This document shows, piece after piece, positions 52,946-62,246 of a DNA stretch of 64,000 bases (position 1 is the stretch's first letter; each line of letters starts with the position of its first letter). The position numbers and the translations under genes were made by a program. The stretch is taken from NCBI RefSeq assembly GCF_007846085.1, contig NZ_VOEJ01000001.1, positions 682,001-746,000 on the forward strand, given 5' to 3'. Source of the DNA: Mucilaginibacter pallidiroseus. GTDB taxonomy: Bacteria > Bacteroidota > Bacteroidia > Sphingobacteriales > Sphingobacteriaceae. The notes under the pieces were generated by a model, which ran no database searches, was not told the DNA's origin, and saw nothing but the letters and a program-made list of their open reading frames with translations.

Positions 52946-53005
52946 TTCGAACCTGCGGCCTCCACATCCCAAATGTGGCGCGATACCGGGCTACGCTACA
53001 TCCCG
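52932..53005 (-). tRNA. tRNA-Pro (UGG)
   Basis: A 74-nt cloverleaf with acceptor CGGGATG/CATCCCG plus discriminator A, anticodon loop TTTGGGA (anticodon TGG) on a 5-bp stem, and T arm GGTTCGAATCC. CCA is not encoded. It serves as the integration site of the element and is identical to the copy at 55117. Confidence 0.97.
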
Positions 53006-53015
53006 ATTGGGGTTG

Positions 53016-53045
53016 CAAAAGTAGACTTTAATTTAATATTTCAAA
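53016..53045 (-). promoter_or_regulatory. Promoter of the first tRNA-Pro gene
   Basis: On the minus strand TTTG (53042-53045), an 18-bp spacer and TACTTTTG (53016-53023) sit 10 bp before the tRNA: a textbook Bacteroidota sigma promoter. Confidence 0.75.
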
Positions 53046-53064
53046 ATTTTTAATTGCAAAAAAC

Positions 53065-54222
53065 TTAATGGTTGCCAAATAGCTGCAACATATTAGCCAA
53101 TGCAGCCCGAGCATGCATACGCTCGCCATTCTCTAATGACTCTTTTGCCGCAAGAGCAGCGCGTCGGCGCATTTGCTCCTCATAGGCAGTGATGGCTTCT
53201 TGCTGAGTTTGATAAGCATCACTTGTTAAAGCATTGCATAGCTCTAAAGCATCAAGCATTGCCATATTTGCGCCCTCGCCTGCAAACGGTGGCATTACGT
53301 GGGCCGCATCGCCAAGCATGGTAAGGTTAGGGAGTGCCTGCCAAGATTGAGTTAACGGCATGCAATTTATTACACGCGGTACAAAGGGCGTTTCTGCGCC
53401 AACAAATAGTTCCTGCCAAATGTCGGCCCAACCTGCATATTCTCGCTTAAACCAATTTAATACCGACTCGTGATCGTTATAATCCAGTCCGTTTGATGCA
53501 CCCCAATCTTCCGGTACCCGCAGGCTTGCGTAAAAACCGAGGTCGCCGTTACCTTTTTGGCCAAGCAAAAGGTTTTTACCTTTACCAAAAGCCATTATTT
53601 TGCCACCCTTAATCAGCGCATTCACTCGCGGTGCGCGTAACGCCGCGTCTGGCACATTGCCTTCTAACATGGTAATTCCGGTATAAAACGGCTTAATATC
53701 TGTAATGTAAGGCCTTATTTTGGAGTTGGCACCGTCGGCAGCCACAACAACATCCGCATAGGCAGATGTACCGTTTTTAAAATGCAATTGCCAGCCCTCA
53801 CCCATTTTTTTCATCTGCATAAAGTGACTGTTCCATACAACTGTGCCTGGTTGCAATGATTCTAATAAAATCTTCCTTAGCGTTCCGCGATCTATTTCCG
53901 GCCGGAAATGTGGATGACCGAAATTTTCTTCAGGTTTGTTGTGGTCACTAAAAAAGATTTTGGCTTGTTCGTTTACAATCAGCTTCCTGTCGGCACCAGG
54001 CATAAAGTTCTGCTTAAAGGCATCCAGCAGTTTTGCCTGGCGCAGAGCCGCCATGCCCGATTGTTCATGCATATCTAACGGCGAGCCCTGTACCCGCGCG
54101 TTTTTGTCAGCGTCGCGCTCGTATAGCTTGACATTGATGTTTTGGATTTGTAAAAGTCTTGCTAAGGTTAGCCCGCCGGGGCCGCCGCCTATAATACCTA
54201 CTGTTTTATTTTGTAATAGCAT
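53065..54222 (-). CDS. FAD-dependent monooxygenase, Tet(X)-like
   Basis: A 385-residue class A flavoprotein hydroxylase. The FAD motif is GIIGGGPGGLTLARLLQ, with LYERDADKNARVQGSPLDMH and the DG motif VVVAADGANSKIRP near residue 160; the third motif MLGDAAHVMPPFAGEGANMA is near 290. These blocks and the overall layout resemble Tet(X), which hydroxylates and inactivates tetracyclines, but many relatives act on other aromatics, so resistance is only a possibility. ATG 54222 is used. An AraC-type regulator lies 26 bp upstream in the same direction, and the pair sits between two tRNA-Pro genes. Confidence 0.88.
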   Translation of the reverse strand: MLLQNKTVGIIGGGPGGLTLARLLQIQNINVKLYERDADKNARVQGSPLDMHEQSGMAALRQAKLLDAFKQNFMPGADRKLIVNEQAKIFFSDHNKPEENFGHPHFRPEIDRGTLRKILLESLQPGTVVWNSHFMQMKKMGEGWQLHFKNGTSAYADVVVAADGANSKIRPYITDIKPFYTGITMLEGNVPDAALRAPRVNALIKGGKIMAFGKGKNLLLGQKGNGDLGFYASLRVPEDWGASNGLDYNDHESVLNWFKREYAGWADIWQELFVGAETPFVPRVINCMPLTQSWQALPNLTMLGDAAHVMPPFAGEGANMAMLDALELCNALTSDAYQTQQEAITAYEEQMRRRAALAAKESLENGERMHARAALANMLQLFGNH

Positions 54223-54248
54223 ACCGTAAAAATTAATACGGCACAAAA

Positions 54249-55004
54249 CTATTCGCCCTTTAAAACGGATAATAGTAGAAATCGGTCGTTTTTGTTCTTT
54301 GATAACTCCTTGGGAACAACGCCGGCGAATCGCTTAATCTCTTTAATAAAGTAAGCCTGATCTGTAAAATTGTATTGTGGATACAATTTTCCTTGAGCTA
54401 TATGGCCCAATGATGCCCTGAAGCGTAAGATATTGCAATAAGCTTTTGGCGATAAACCAAACTGTTGATTAAAATAACGGCTCATTTGCCGGCTGCTCCA
54501 CCCTGTTTGGTCGGCAAGTGCACTTACGGTTAAATCCCCGTTTGATGTATAAATCAAGTCGAACAGTTTTGTTTTCCTGTTATCAACGCTTGTTGGGATA
54601 AGCGCTTTTACACTCTCTGTAACCCTGTTGTAAAACGCATCGAAATCATCCAGAATATCTTTGTCAAAATTCCAAAAGTCATTAATCAGATTTTTTGCGC
54701 TATTTAAAATATCGGCAACTGATGTTTTCAAGATATACTCTGCTGCTAGCGGCCTAAAACTTACTACAAAGGCGTTGGTGCCAGGCGGAATAAAGCGTTG
54801 CTCGGGCGCGGTTTCCAATCCAATAAGCGTTACCTGGAAATCTTCAATCCCGGGTTTCCAGAAAAACAGATCGATTCGGCCGTCGGGCAGTACCACAACT
54901 TCTTTCGCCTCAGCACCTTGATTGTGAAACATACCAATGCTTTCCACAAAAGCAGAAATTTCCGGCTCAGGCTTTAAAAATTTAAGAGTAAAATGGTTCT
55001 CCAT
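54249..55004 (-). CDS. AraC family transcriptional regulator
   Basis: A 251-residue regulator with an N-terminal sensor part (HFTLKFLKPEPEISAFVESI; RFIPPGTNAFVVSFRPLAAEY as in the DUF6597 group) and a C-terminal double HTH (about 150-240; TVSALADQTGWSSRQMSRYF, then GLSPKAYCNILRFRASLGHI). The second HTH has YNFTDQAYFIKEIKRFAGVVP. ATG 55004 is preferred over the GTG at 55019. It precedes the Tet(X)-like gene by 26 bp and probably activates it. Confidence 0.9.
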   Translation of the reverse strand: MENHFTLKFLKPEPEISAFVESIGMFHNQGAEAKEVVVLPDGRIDLFFWKPGIEDFQVTLIGLETAPEQRFIPPGTNAFVVSFRPLAAEYILKTSVADILNSAKNLINDFWNFDKDILDDFDAFYNRVTESVKALIPTSVDNRKTKLFDLIYTSNGDLTVSALADQTGWSSRQMSRYFNQQFGLSPKAYCNILRFRASLGHIAQGKLYPQYNFTDQAYFIKEIKRFAGVVPKELSKNKNDRFLLLSVLKGE

Positions 55005-55080
55005 ACCAGCAGCTAACACAATGTAGGTTAAAAGTACCGGTTATATTGTCGAAGTTAAACAGAAAACATTTTTAAAAAGA

Positions 55081-55105
55081 AAACCCCGACTTACGTCAGG
55101 GTTTT
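55081..55105 (-). terminator. Terminator of the second tRNA-Pro gene
   Basis: On the minus strand AAAACCCTGAC pairs with GTCGGGGTTTT around a 4-nt loop and a T-rich run follows, 11 bp after the tRNA 3' end. Confidence 0.75.
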
Positions 55106-55116
55106 AAAATCCGGTG

Positions 55117-55190
55117 TCGGGATGGCAGGATTCGAACCTGCGGCCTCCACATCCCAAATGTGGCGCGATACCGGGCTACGCTACATCCCG
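55117..55190 (-). tRNA. tRNA-Pro (UGG), second copy
   Basis: A 74-nt tRNA identical to that at 52932-53005, with anticodon TGG and no encoded CCA. It has its own promoter and terminator. Its 3' end offers a second, identical attachment site for the element's recombinase. Confidence 0.97.
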
Positions 55191-55200
55191 TTTGGGATTG

Positions 55201-55231
55201 CAAAGGTAGCTTTTTATACTGCCTTAGCAAA
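55201..55231 (-). promoter_or_regulatory. Promoter of the second tRNA-Pro gene
   Basis: TTTG (55228-55231), a 19-bp spacer and TACCTTTG (55201-55208) on the minus strand, again 10 bp before the tRNA. Confidence 0.75.
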
Positions 55232-55335
55232 TTTTTTTTGAAAGAATTTAAACAACAAATTATAACCTATTCATTAGCAGAAAATTAATATTGACTTAAA
55301 ATCTCAAAGGCTTTCACGTCCAAATGAGTCGATAT

Positions 55336-58035
55336 CTATTTGACATTATAGCGATATACCTTGTGTGCAAGCCGACCTTCTGCATCAAGCCCTTCTATAG
55401 TTACCCTGTATGTTCCAGGCTCATCGGCAGTATAAAATGAAACTTTGGCTTTTCCCTCAGCATCACTGTTTACACCAGGGTTCCAATAGATTGTAGATCT
55501 CAAATCGGGATTATTTGACTTAATACTCTTAGTTTCGTAAACTGGACTATAAAACTCTTTATCGGGAACATTGCCATCTACCACAATGCTATTTATATTA
55601 GTTGAACGTGAATAGTTTTTGACGCCACCCTTTTTGGTTGTTATTTCTATCACTCCCCAATAACCTTCATTACCATATATAGCAGTGGCCGGACCTGGTA
55701 AAAATATTTCGACGCCTTCCACCACCGACGGCTGCAAATCTAAAATCACACTTTGATCTACCGCCATGCCATTAAGCCTTACCAACATAGGCGAGCGATT
55801 AGGTCTTGTTAACGATACAACTCTTCCAACGCTGTAAACGGATCTGTCACGAACTTCAACGCCGGGTTTATTATAAAATATTTCCCACAAATTTTGGTAT
55901 TTCTCTACTTCCTCACTTTTTAAAACGATGTTGGCATTGCCAGTACCTAGTTTTGCTGACTCTGGGATTGTATACCTGTCAACTTTTTTATCTTTAACTT
56001 TTACCTCGTTCAACATGATTGTATGGCCGGGCAAACCGTCTGGCATCAAATTGAAACGCTTTTCTGTTGATTGCAGATACACCAACAAACCTTTTGTAGA
56101 AAAATCATTAATAATGGGTGTTGATGTATAATTGCGCTTAGGTGGAACATCGAAAACAATTTTGGCATTTACGTTTCCATTAGCTTTTTCAGCCTTAACA
56201 AGAAATTTAGCGGTATTCTGTATTTGAATATTTTTAAAAATAAATCTTCCGCTCGCATCTGCAACAGTATCAAGGGTAACTACGCCATTTTCTGTTGTCG
56301 CATATATCGAAACCTTACTGTTAGGCAAAGGCTTGTTTGTTAAACTTAATACCTGGCCACTAACGCTTATACCCCCTTTGGCATCATAAGGTGATGGTGA
56401 TTGTTTTCCGGAAACCGCATCTGTCCACTTGAAACGTCGCCAGCCTTGCGTAAGTAATAAATTATCTAAATGTACATACCTATCTTTATTGTCGGTGTTA
56501 AAATAATAGTTTGGGGCCTCTATGTATCCATGCAAGTCAGACGTTAATAGCAAATTTGATAGAATCGTGGTTTCAGCGTCCTCATCTATGCCAACTTTAT
56601 TTTCGTCGGTAACCGAGATTGAAAAGTTACCCTGTACAGGCGATTTATCATCATCAGTCGCAGACACGGTCAAATCAACTTTCTCGCGCTTGTTATATAT
56701 CTGTTTATCACTGCTTATTGTTAAATTTATCTGATCGTCATGATGGATATATGAAAGCCTTTCGGCGAGAGGGATTGAGGATGATGACAAAAGTGTAAAC
56801 TGAACTATACCAGTGTTGAACTTTGCATTTGATATTTTAACAGCTGATGAATTTACACCCTTTTTTAATCTCCCGGAAAACATCACAATACTATTTTGAA
56901 GTGCCACAATTGCAAGTTCATCATTTGAAGGCGTTCCCTTGCCTGCTTGTACAGCTACAGTTAGGCTATCGTCAGATATTCCGTTGACACTTAACACATA
57001 TCCTGTATTTTCTACTTTAGGTAAGGTGTATTTGTTTACTGCGCCGGCTGCATCAGTTATTACTGCAGTATACACGTCGCCAGCGGTGGGCTGTAGTGCA
57101 AATGCCCCCATACCTGCATGGCTGCTCTTAAAATCAAAAAGCTTTTTATTGCTCTGATTTATAATGAAGCCTTTTAAATCTATGCCAAAACCATCCGGCC
57201 CTAGTGCCTTAAAACCTACTTTTGATCTTACTCCTGCAACAAGTTTTCCGCTTTCCGGGAAAAATTGCACATCGGGTTTTGCTTTTTTATTATATACACT
57301 AATTATTCTTTTGGAGACGCTTCTATCATTTTGGGGGATATCTAGTTCCAAAAATACAGGCCCGCTCTCGGCAAAATTGCTTGCCATATTATGTGTAACA
57401 ATTAACTTACCATCCTGGTTAGTAACAGCCTTGCCATCCGTTAAGCTTTTATTATTTTGAATGATTTTGTAGTCGACAGCTGTACCTGCTAACTTTTTGT
57501 CAGTTAAAGGATTATATATATCGATGTTCGCCGTCATCTTTGATCCTTCGAAATCAATCTGATCCTTTAAAAACAGGCTGGTAGATGTTCGGGCATCGGC
57601 AATTAACAAATCTTTGGTAAAATAAAAGTCACTGTCAAAGTTCTGCATCAATGATGAGTAAGCAATTAATTTATAATGCCCCGAATTAATCAATGAATCT
57701 GTAAGTGTAAAACTGCCATCAGCCGTACCATTCTCTACAGGCACAACAACCGTTTTTCTTACGGAGTCACTTTCGTCAAGCAACGAAACGAATATGGTAT
57801 TGCTTAAAGGCGAGGGTTGATTGTCATCTGCTTTAACCATATATGCTTTAAACCAAACATCATCCCCTATACTGTAATATGGCTTATCTAACTGAATGTA
57901 TACTTTTTCCTGTGGATTTTTACTTGCATATTGCTCCAGTTTTCCTAACAAAGCCTCAAGCCAGTCGGTGGTGGTAAATGAAACCGCTAACAATGCAATT
58001 AGTAGAATAGACAAAAGGTATAAAGCTTTCTTCAT
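55336..58035 (-). CDS. Large secreted MG2/TonB-plug domain protein
   Basis: An 899-residue exported protein (signal peptide 1-20) of a type abundant in Bacteroidota. After KVYIQLDKPYYSIGDDVWFKA, the alpha-2-macroglobulin-like MG2 opening, come several Ig-like beta domains, a carboxypeptidase-regulatory-like segment (ISVSGQVLSLTNKPLPNSKV, near 545) and a TonB-receptor plug-like domain near 690-800 (VEGVEIFLPGPATAIYGNEG). It lacks a 22-strand barrel, so it is not a transporter by itself. It may act on the outer membrane with a partner; function is unproven. Confidence 0.83.
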   Translation of the reverse strand: MKKALYLLSILLIALLAVSFTTTDWLEALLGKLEQYASKNPQEKVYIQLDKPYYSIGDDVWFKAYMVKADDNQPSPLSNTIFVSLLDESDSVRKTVVVPVENGTADGSFTLTDSLINSGHYKLIAYSSLMQNFDSDFYFTKDLLIADARTSTSLFLKDQIDFEGSKMTANIDIYNPLTDKKLAGTAVDYKIIQNNKSLTDGKAVTNQDGKLIVTHNMASNFAESGPVFLELDIPQNDRSVSKRIISVYNKKAKPDVQFFPESGKLVAGVRSKVGFKALGPDGFGIDLKGFIINQSNKKLFDFKSSHAGMGAFALQPTAGDVYTAVITDAAGAVNKYTLPKVENTGYVLSVNGISDDSLTVAVQAGKGTPSNDELAIVALQNSIVMFSGRLKKGVNSSAVKISNAKFNTGIVQFTLLSSSSIPLAERLSYIHHDDQINLTISSDKQIYNKREKVDLTVSATDDDKSPVQGNFSISVTDENKVGIDEDAETTILSNLLLTSDLHGYIEAPNYYFNTDNKDRYVHLDNLLLTQGWRRFKWTDAVSGKQSPSPYDAKGGISVSGQVLSLTNKPLPNSKVSIYATTENGVVTLDTVADASGRFIFKNIQIQNTAKFLVKAEKANGNVNAKIVFDVPPKRNYTSTPIINDFSTKGLLVYLQSTEKRFNLMPDGLPGHTIMLNEVKVKDKKVDRYTIPESAKLGTGNANIVLKSEEVEKYQNLWEIFYNKPGVEVRDRSVYSVGRVVSLTRPNRSPMLVRLNGMAVDQSVILDLQPSVVEGVEIFLPGPATAIYGNEGYWGVIEITTKKGGVKNYSRSTNINSIVVDGNVPDKEFYSPVYETKSIKSNNPDLRSTIYWNPGVNSDAEGKAKVSFYTADEPGTYRVTIEGLDAEGRLAHKVYRYNVK

Positions 58036-58113
58036 AAGGCAGGCATTTGAAGTTCAATATAGTCAAAATTGACCTTTATGAAACTTTAGCCTGTAAAATA
58101 AATTAGCTCCTTT

Positions 58114-58536
58114 TTATGTAACGATGTACAAATTTTTAAGGTGCTTTACAGATGCAACAATCATTTTGCACAAAGCATCGGGATCAATATCTTCCAATTT
58201 TTTAATATAGATGCAAGCTACTGCCGCCCTATGCTTGCCGAGTTGCTGAAGCAACTGTTGCTTTTCTTCGAACTCTGCCGACAAGTAAATTAAAAATTCT
58301 TTTGCTCTTGGCGAAAAAGCTGCTAATGGTGCGTCGCCTTCATGGCCACTGGCGTACTTGTAATGATAGCTGCCAAATCCAATTGTATTAGGCCCCCATA
58401 ATTTAGGCTCAAAACCGGTTTCCTGTTGCATAATCTGCACTAACTTTAAACTGTCGCCACGTTTTGTACTGTCGGCAATGCTGTCTAAAAAGGCTTCAAC
58501 GCTGTTTTCAGTTTCAGTGGTTTTATTCTTAGTCAT
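58114..58536 (-). CDS. DUF1801 domain protein
   Basis: A 140-residue cytosolic protein with the DUF1801 pattern: VEAFLDSIADSTKRGDSLKL, QETGFEPKLWGPNTIGFGSYHYKYASG, then FSPRAKEFLIYL and GKHRAAVACIYIKKLEDID. The fold is YdhG-like with unknown ligand. ATG 58536 replaces the GTG of the longer frame. Divergent from the luciferase-like gene. Confidence 0.88.
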   Translation of the reverse strand: MTKNKTTETENSVEAFLDSIADSTKRGDSLKLVQIMQQETGFEPKLWGPNTIGFGSYHYKYASGHEGDAPLAAFSPRAKEFLIYLSAEFEEKQQLLQQLGKHRAAVACIYIKKLEDIDPDALCKMIVASVKHLKNLYIVT

Positions 58537-58615
58537 ATACACTCAGCTGTTTTTTGATTAAAGATATCATTTATTGAACTTGATATAGATAACTTTGGCT
58601 TATCATCATTAAACT

Positions 58616-59656
58616 ATGGAAATAGGCATCAGCACATTTGGGGAAGTGCAACCGGCAAATACGCCAGGCAACGATAAACTGGCACATATACGTGTGCAGC
58701 AATTGCTGGAAGAAGTGAAACTGGCAGATGAGGTAGGGCTTGATGTGTTTGCCTTTGGCGAGCATCATCGCCCCGATTTCGTGATTTCGTCGCCCGAAAT
58801 ATTCATGGCTGCGGCGGGGGCTATCACTAAAAATATAAAGCTTTCAAGCTCGGTTACCGTACTCAGCTCGGCCGATCCCGTACGCACCTTCCAAGCTTTT
58901 GCCACTGCCGACCTGATATCTGGCGGGCGCGCGGAAATGATTGCGGGCCGTGGATCATTTATCGAATCATACCCTTTATTTGGTTACAATTTAAATGATT
59001 ACGACCAATTATTTGAAGAAAAACTTGACTTGCTGATGCAGATCAATAAGTCTATCAACGTAAATTGGCAGGGTAACTTCCGTGCACCAATACGTAACCA
59101 GGGCGTTTACCCACGGCCTGTACAGGAGCAAATACCTGTTTGGTTGGGTGTAGGCGGCACACCGGCATCAGCCATTAGGGCCGGCCGTTTGGGTCTGCCA
59201 ATGATGATAGCCATATTGGGCAGCGCACCAAGGCATTTTATACCCTTTGTGGAACTTTACCGCGAAGCTGCAGAAAAAGCAGGCCACGATATATCAAAAC
59301 TGCAGTTGGGCATATCATCACAAACACTTGTTGCAGGTACAAATAGTGAAGCTGTAAGTGCATTTTACCCATCGTACGAGGCTTTAATGAACCGCGTGGG
59401 GCGCGACAGGGGCTGGTCGCCGATGTCGAGGGAACAGTTTGAATATTTGAGGCAAGACGGCCCGCTTGTGGTGGGCGATGCGCAGCTTGCTATCGACAAG
59501 ATAATGCAGCAATATGAGCTTTTCGGCAACACGCGTTTCCTGGCACAACTGGTTACAGGCCACACGCCACACGCAAAAATACTCAAGGCAATTGAGCTGT
59601 TAGGAACTGAAGTGGCCCCTGTAGTGCGCCGCGAAACAGCATCGAAGATATTATAA
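58616..59656 (+). CDS. LLM class flavin-dependent oxidoreductase
   Basis: A 346-residue bacterial luciferase-like monooxygenase using FMNH2. The TIM-barrel markers are EIGISTFGE, VGLDVFAFGEHHRPDF near residue 40, IKLSSSVTVLSSADPVRTFQ near 75, and MIAGRGSFIESYPLFGY near 105. It ends with the usual FLAQLVTGHTPHAKILKAIE helix. The substrate is not readable. A TAACTTTG element lies 19 bp before the ATG. Confidence 0.9.
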   Translation: MEIGISTFGEVQPANTPGNDKLAHIRVQQLLEEVKLADEVGLDVFAFGEHHRPDFVISSPEIFMAAAGAITKNIKLSSSVTVLSSADPVRTFQAFATADLISGGRAEMIAGRGSFIESYPLFGYNLNDYDQLFEEKLDLLMQINKSINVNWQGNFRAPIRNQGVYPRPVQEQIPVWLGVGGTPASAIRAGRLGLPMMIAILGSAPRHFIPFVELYREAAEKAGHDISKLQLGISSQTLVAGTNSEAVSAFYPSYEALMNRVGRDRGWSPMSREQFEYLRQDGPLVVGDAQLAIDKIMQQYELFGNTRFLAQLVTGHTPHAKILKAIELLGTEVAPVVRRETASKIL

Positions 59657-59670
59657 GCTCCTTTAAACGG

Positions 59671-62001
59671 CTAATTAGCTGATGACATAGATGGGGGTGC
59701 GTCGCCAGGTTTACTGCCCCAGTTGGTATTAGGTTGCGGGCCCATTATTAATATCAAGCTACCTCCTTTAACCAAATCCTGATGGTAAAACCAAGGCTTA
59801 TTAAGCGGTTTGTCATTTAGGGTGGCTGATTGTATATAGCGGTTTACGTCCGATGTGTTGCGAGCTTCGATGATAAAAGTTTTCCCTTTATAGTATTGTT
59901 GATTAAGGTTAATGGTTACCTTATTAAAAAGCGGACTGCCAATTTCATAAAACGGCTTGGTTGACGCGCCGCCATCGGTTTCAAACAAGCCCATAGCCGC
60001 CATAACAAACCAGGCACCCATCTGGCCTTCGTCCTCATCGCCAAGCCAACCCTTGTAAGGCGTTGCACCGTAATACTTATTCATGATCTCACGAGTCCAT
60101 TTCTGTGTAAGCCATGGCTTGCCCGAGTAATTAAAAAGCCACGAAGCCTGCATATTTGGCTGGTTGCCATGATTAATAGGCACAAGATCGTAAAGATCGC
60201 CTTCGGCATTAAAATCATACCTGGCCGATTTTATAAATCCTTCGTTAAGGCGGTTATTAAATTCATCCTTCCCCATCAGGTTAATAATACCCTGCACATC
60301 ATGCGGATTAAAAAAGCTGTATTGCCAGGCATTACCTTCCAGATAACCCGAACCGTTAAAGCTGGTGCAGCAATAAGGTGTCCAGTCCTTTACCCAACTG
60401 CCATCCCGATTCTTCATACGCACATACTTCACTTTCGGGTCCCAAATGTTACGGTAATTGCCCGCCCGTTTCATAAAAGTATTATACTCAACGGTTTTAC
60501 CAAGCGCTTTAGCCATTTGCGCTACGCACCAGTCATCGTATGCATACTCCAACGTGTTTGATACCTGTCCTTCATCATTTGGCACATAGCCAAGCTCCAG
60601 GTACGATTTATAAAACTTATTGCCTGCAATTCCTCCTTCAGGCGTCTTAACGCCGGGTGTTGTTTGCTGATGCAGCATTGCATCCAAAGCCAGGTTGGCA
60701 TCAAAATCGCGGATACCTTTTTGATATGTACTGGCGATTAATGAAATTTCATGCGATGCTTCCATTATACCGGAATATTCAATCCCGGCCGGGCCCTTGG
60801 GCAGCCACCCTCCTGCCTTGTAAATCTCTAAAAGCGACTTACTCCAGTTACTGGCGATATCGGGGTTCACTAATGTCCAAAGCTGGTTTAGATTCCAGAA
60901 GGTGTTCCATAAAGCATCCGAGCCAAGGATAGGATAACGCGGGTCTGTTTGGCGCTCCTTTTCATTAGGGTCAATCCATTTACCATTTACATCGCTCCAT
61001 GTAGTGCGTGCTACGTACGAGCGGTAAAGGTTGGTGTAAAATTTCTTTTTGTTGATTTCGCTATTGTCCTCAACTTTAATTTTGCTTAGCAGGTTGTTCC
61101 ATATTGTACGCGCATTGTTATGCACGGCCTCAAAGCTCCATTTAAAGGGATCCATTTCGGTAGTGAGATTCAGCTTTGCCTGGTCAATGCTAACCAACGA
61201 AATAGCAGTTTGCATTTGTATAACATCTCCTGCCTGGGTTTTAAAATCTGCATAGGCACCCATGCTGCCCTTACCTGCAACCTTAGTAACATTTTTGATC
61301 TGTTTATTTCCTATCCAACCACCAAACCCTTGTATGGGCCTGTCAAAGCGGATTACAAAATACACTGTGTACTCGTTCCAACCACTTTTTTGTTTGGAGT
61401 AGCCATCTATTTGGGTATCACTTACTTTGGTAAATATTGCGTCCAATATTTCAGCAGTGTCCTCAAAAGGGATATCTAAATCAAATAAAATGTGCGCATC
61501 CTCGGCTTTTGGATAAGTAAACCTGAAGAAGCCAGAGCGTGTTGTAGTTGTTATTTCTGTAGTGATATCGCCATTCATGAGCTTAACGGCATAATAACCA
61601 GGGCTTGCCTTTTCAGTCTCTTTATACACGCGCGACCGATAACCGGTTGTCCAGCCTGTGGTAGGGCCATCTGCAGGCCCGCGGCGGGTATTCAAAACGC
61701 CTACTGTTGGCATTACAGATAAACCTGCCATTGTCCACGAGTGGATATGGCTAAACCCGCCAACGTTATTGAGTGTGTATTCGTAACCTGACTTCCAAAC
61801 ACCACCCTGATTATCGGGAGCAAGTTGCACCATTCCGAAAGGCATTGTTGCACCAGGGTTGAGCATCCATCTCGATTCCGAAGTGCCCAAAAGCGGATCG
61901 GCATAGTCAACGGGTTGTTTAGTTGGTTTTTGCGCGCTTGACACAACAGCGATCGCCGATAAACTCGCGGCAAGCAAAACTGTTTTAATAAAACTCATCA
62001 T
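59671..62001 (-). CDS. Secreted glycoside hydrolase family 92 (alpha-mannosidase)
   Basis: A 776-residue exported exo-alpha-mannosidase. A signal peptide (about 1-23, ending VVSSAQ) is followed by the N-terminal beta domain starting YADPLLGTSESRWMLNPGATMPFGMVQ-like sequence. The (alpha/alpha)6 catalytic domain shows DALWNTFWNLNQLW near residue 365 and the calcium/catalytic loop GDEDEGQMGAWFVMAAMGLF near 650. Bacteroidota use GH92 enzymes on fungal or host mannans. The gene stands alone here, without a SusCD pair in view. Confidence 0.92.
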   Translation of the reverse strand: MMSFIKTVLLAASLSAIAVVSSAQKPTKQPVDYADPLLGTSESRWMLNPGATMPFGMVQLAPDNQGGVWKSGYEYTLNNVGGFSHIHSWTMAGLSVMPTVGVLNTRRGPADGPTTGWTTGYRSRVYKETEKASPGYYAVKLMNGDITTEITTTTRSGFFRFTYPKAEDAHILFDLDIPFEDTAEILDAIFTKVSDTQIDGYSKQKSGWNEYTVYFVIRFDRPIQGFGGWIGNKQIKNVTKVAGKGSMGAYADFKTQAGDVIQMQTAISLVSIDQAKLNLTTEMDPFKWSFEAVHNNARTIWNNLLSKIKVEDNSEINKKKFYTNLYRSYVARTTWSDVNGKWIDPNEKERQTDPRYPILGSDALWNTFWNLNQLWTLVNPDIASNWSKSLLEIYKAGGWLPKGPAGIEYSGIMEASHEISLIASTYQKGIRDFDANLALDAMLHQQTTPGVKTPEGGIAGNKFYKSYLELGYVPNDEGQVSNTLEYAYDDWCVAQMAKALGKTVEYNTFMKRAGNYRNIWDPKVKYVRMKNRDGSWVKDWTPYCCTSFNGSGYLEGNAWQYSFFNPHDVQGIINLMGKDEFNNRLNEGFIKSARYDFNAEGDLYDLVPINHGNQPNMQASWLFNYSGKPWLTQKWTREIMNKYYGATPYKGWLGDEDEGQMGAWFVMAAMGLFETDGGASTKPFYEIGSPLFNKVTINLNQQYYKGKTFIIEARNTSDVNRYIQSATLNDKPLNKPWFYHQDLVKGGSLILIMGPQPNTNWGSKPGDAPPSMSSAN

Positions 62002-62246
62002 AGGCTAAGCATGAATGTATTATGTAGGCGCAAATTGATATTAACAGCGTAGTAGTGCTGGCATTAGGTTTGTTATTGGCTTACAATATGTACAAACTTA
62101 TGAACATATTTATGCTTAAAGAAGAAATTTGATACATTTTGTTCTAGCCGCTAAGGCATGCTCCCTGACTTTAAAGCCCGGTTACTCCCAAAACGTAATA
62201 AAGATGGCCAACGAGAAGTTTTACGTTCACCAGTTTTATCAGAAAA

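Noticed and set aside
52709-52972. 87-codon minus-strand frame over the element end and tRNA-Pro
   Set aside because: It reads through the tRNA and its terminator, so it is a shadow of RNA and att sequence.
62002-62246. Possible short frame upstream of the PAP2 gene end (about 62155-62275)
   Set aside because: About 39 codons overlapping the PAP2 3' end with no recognisable features; probably chance.
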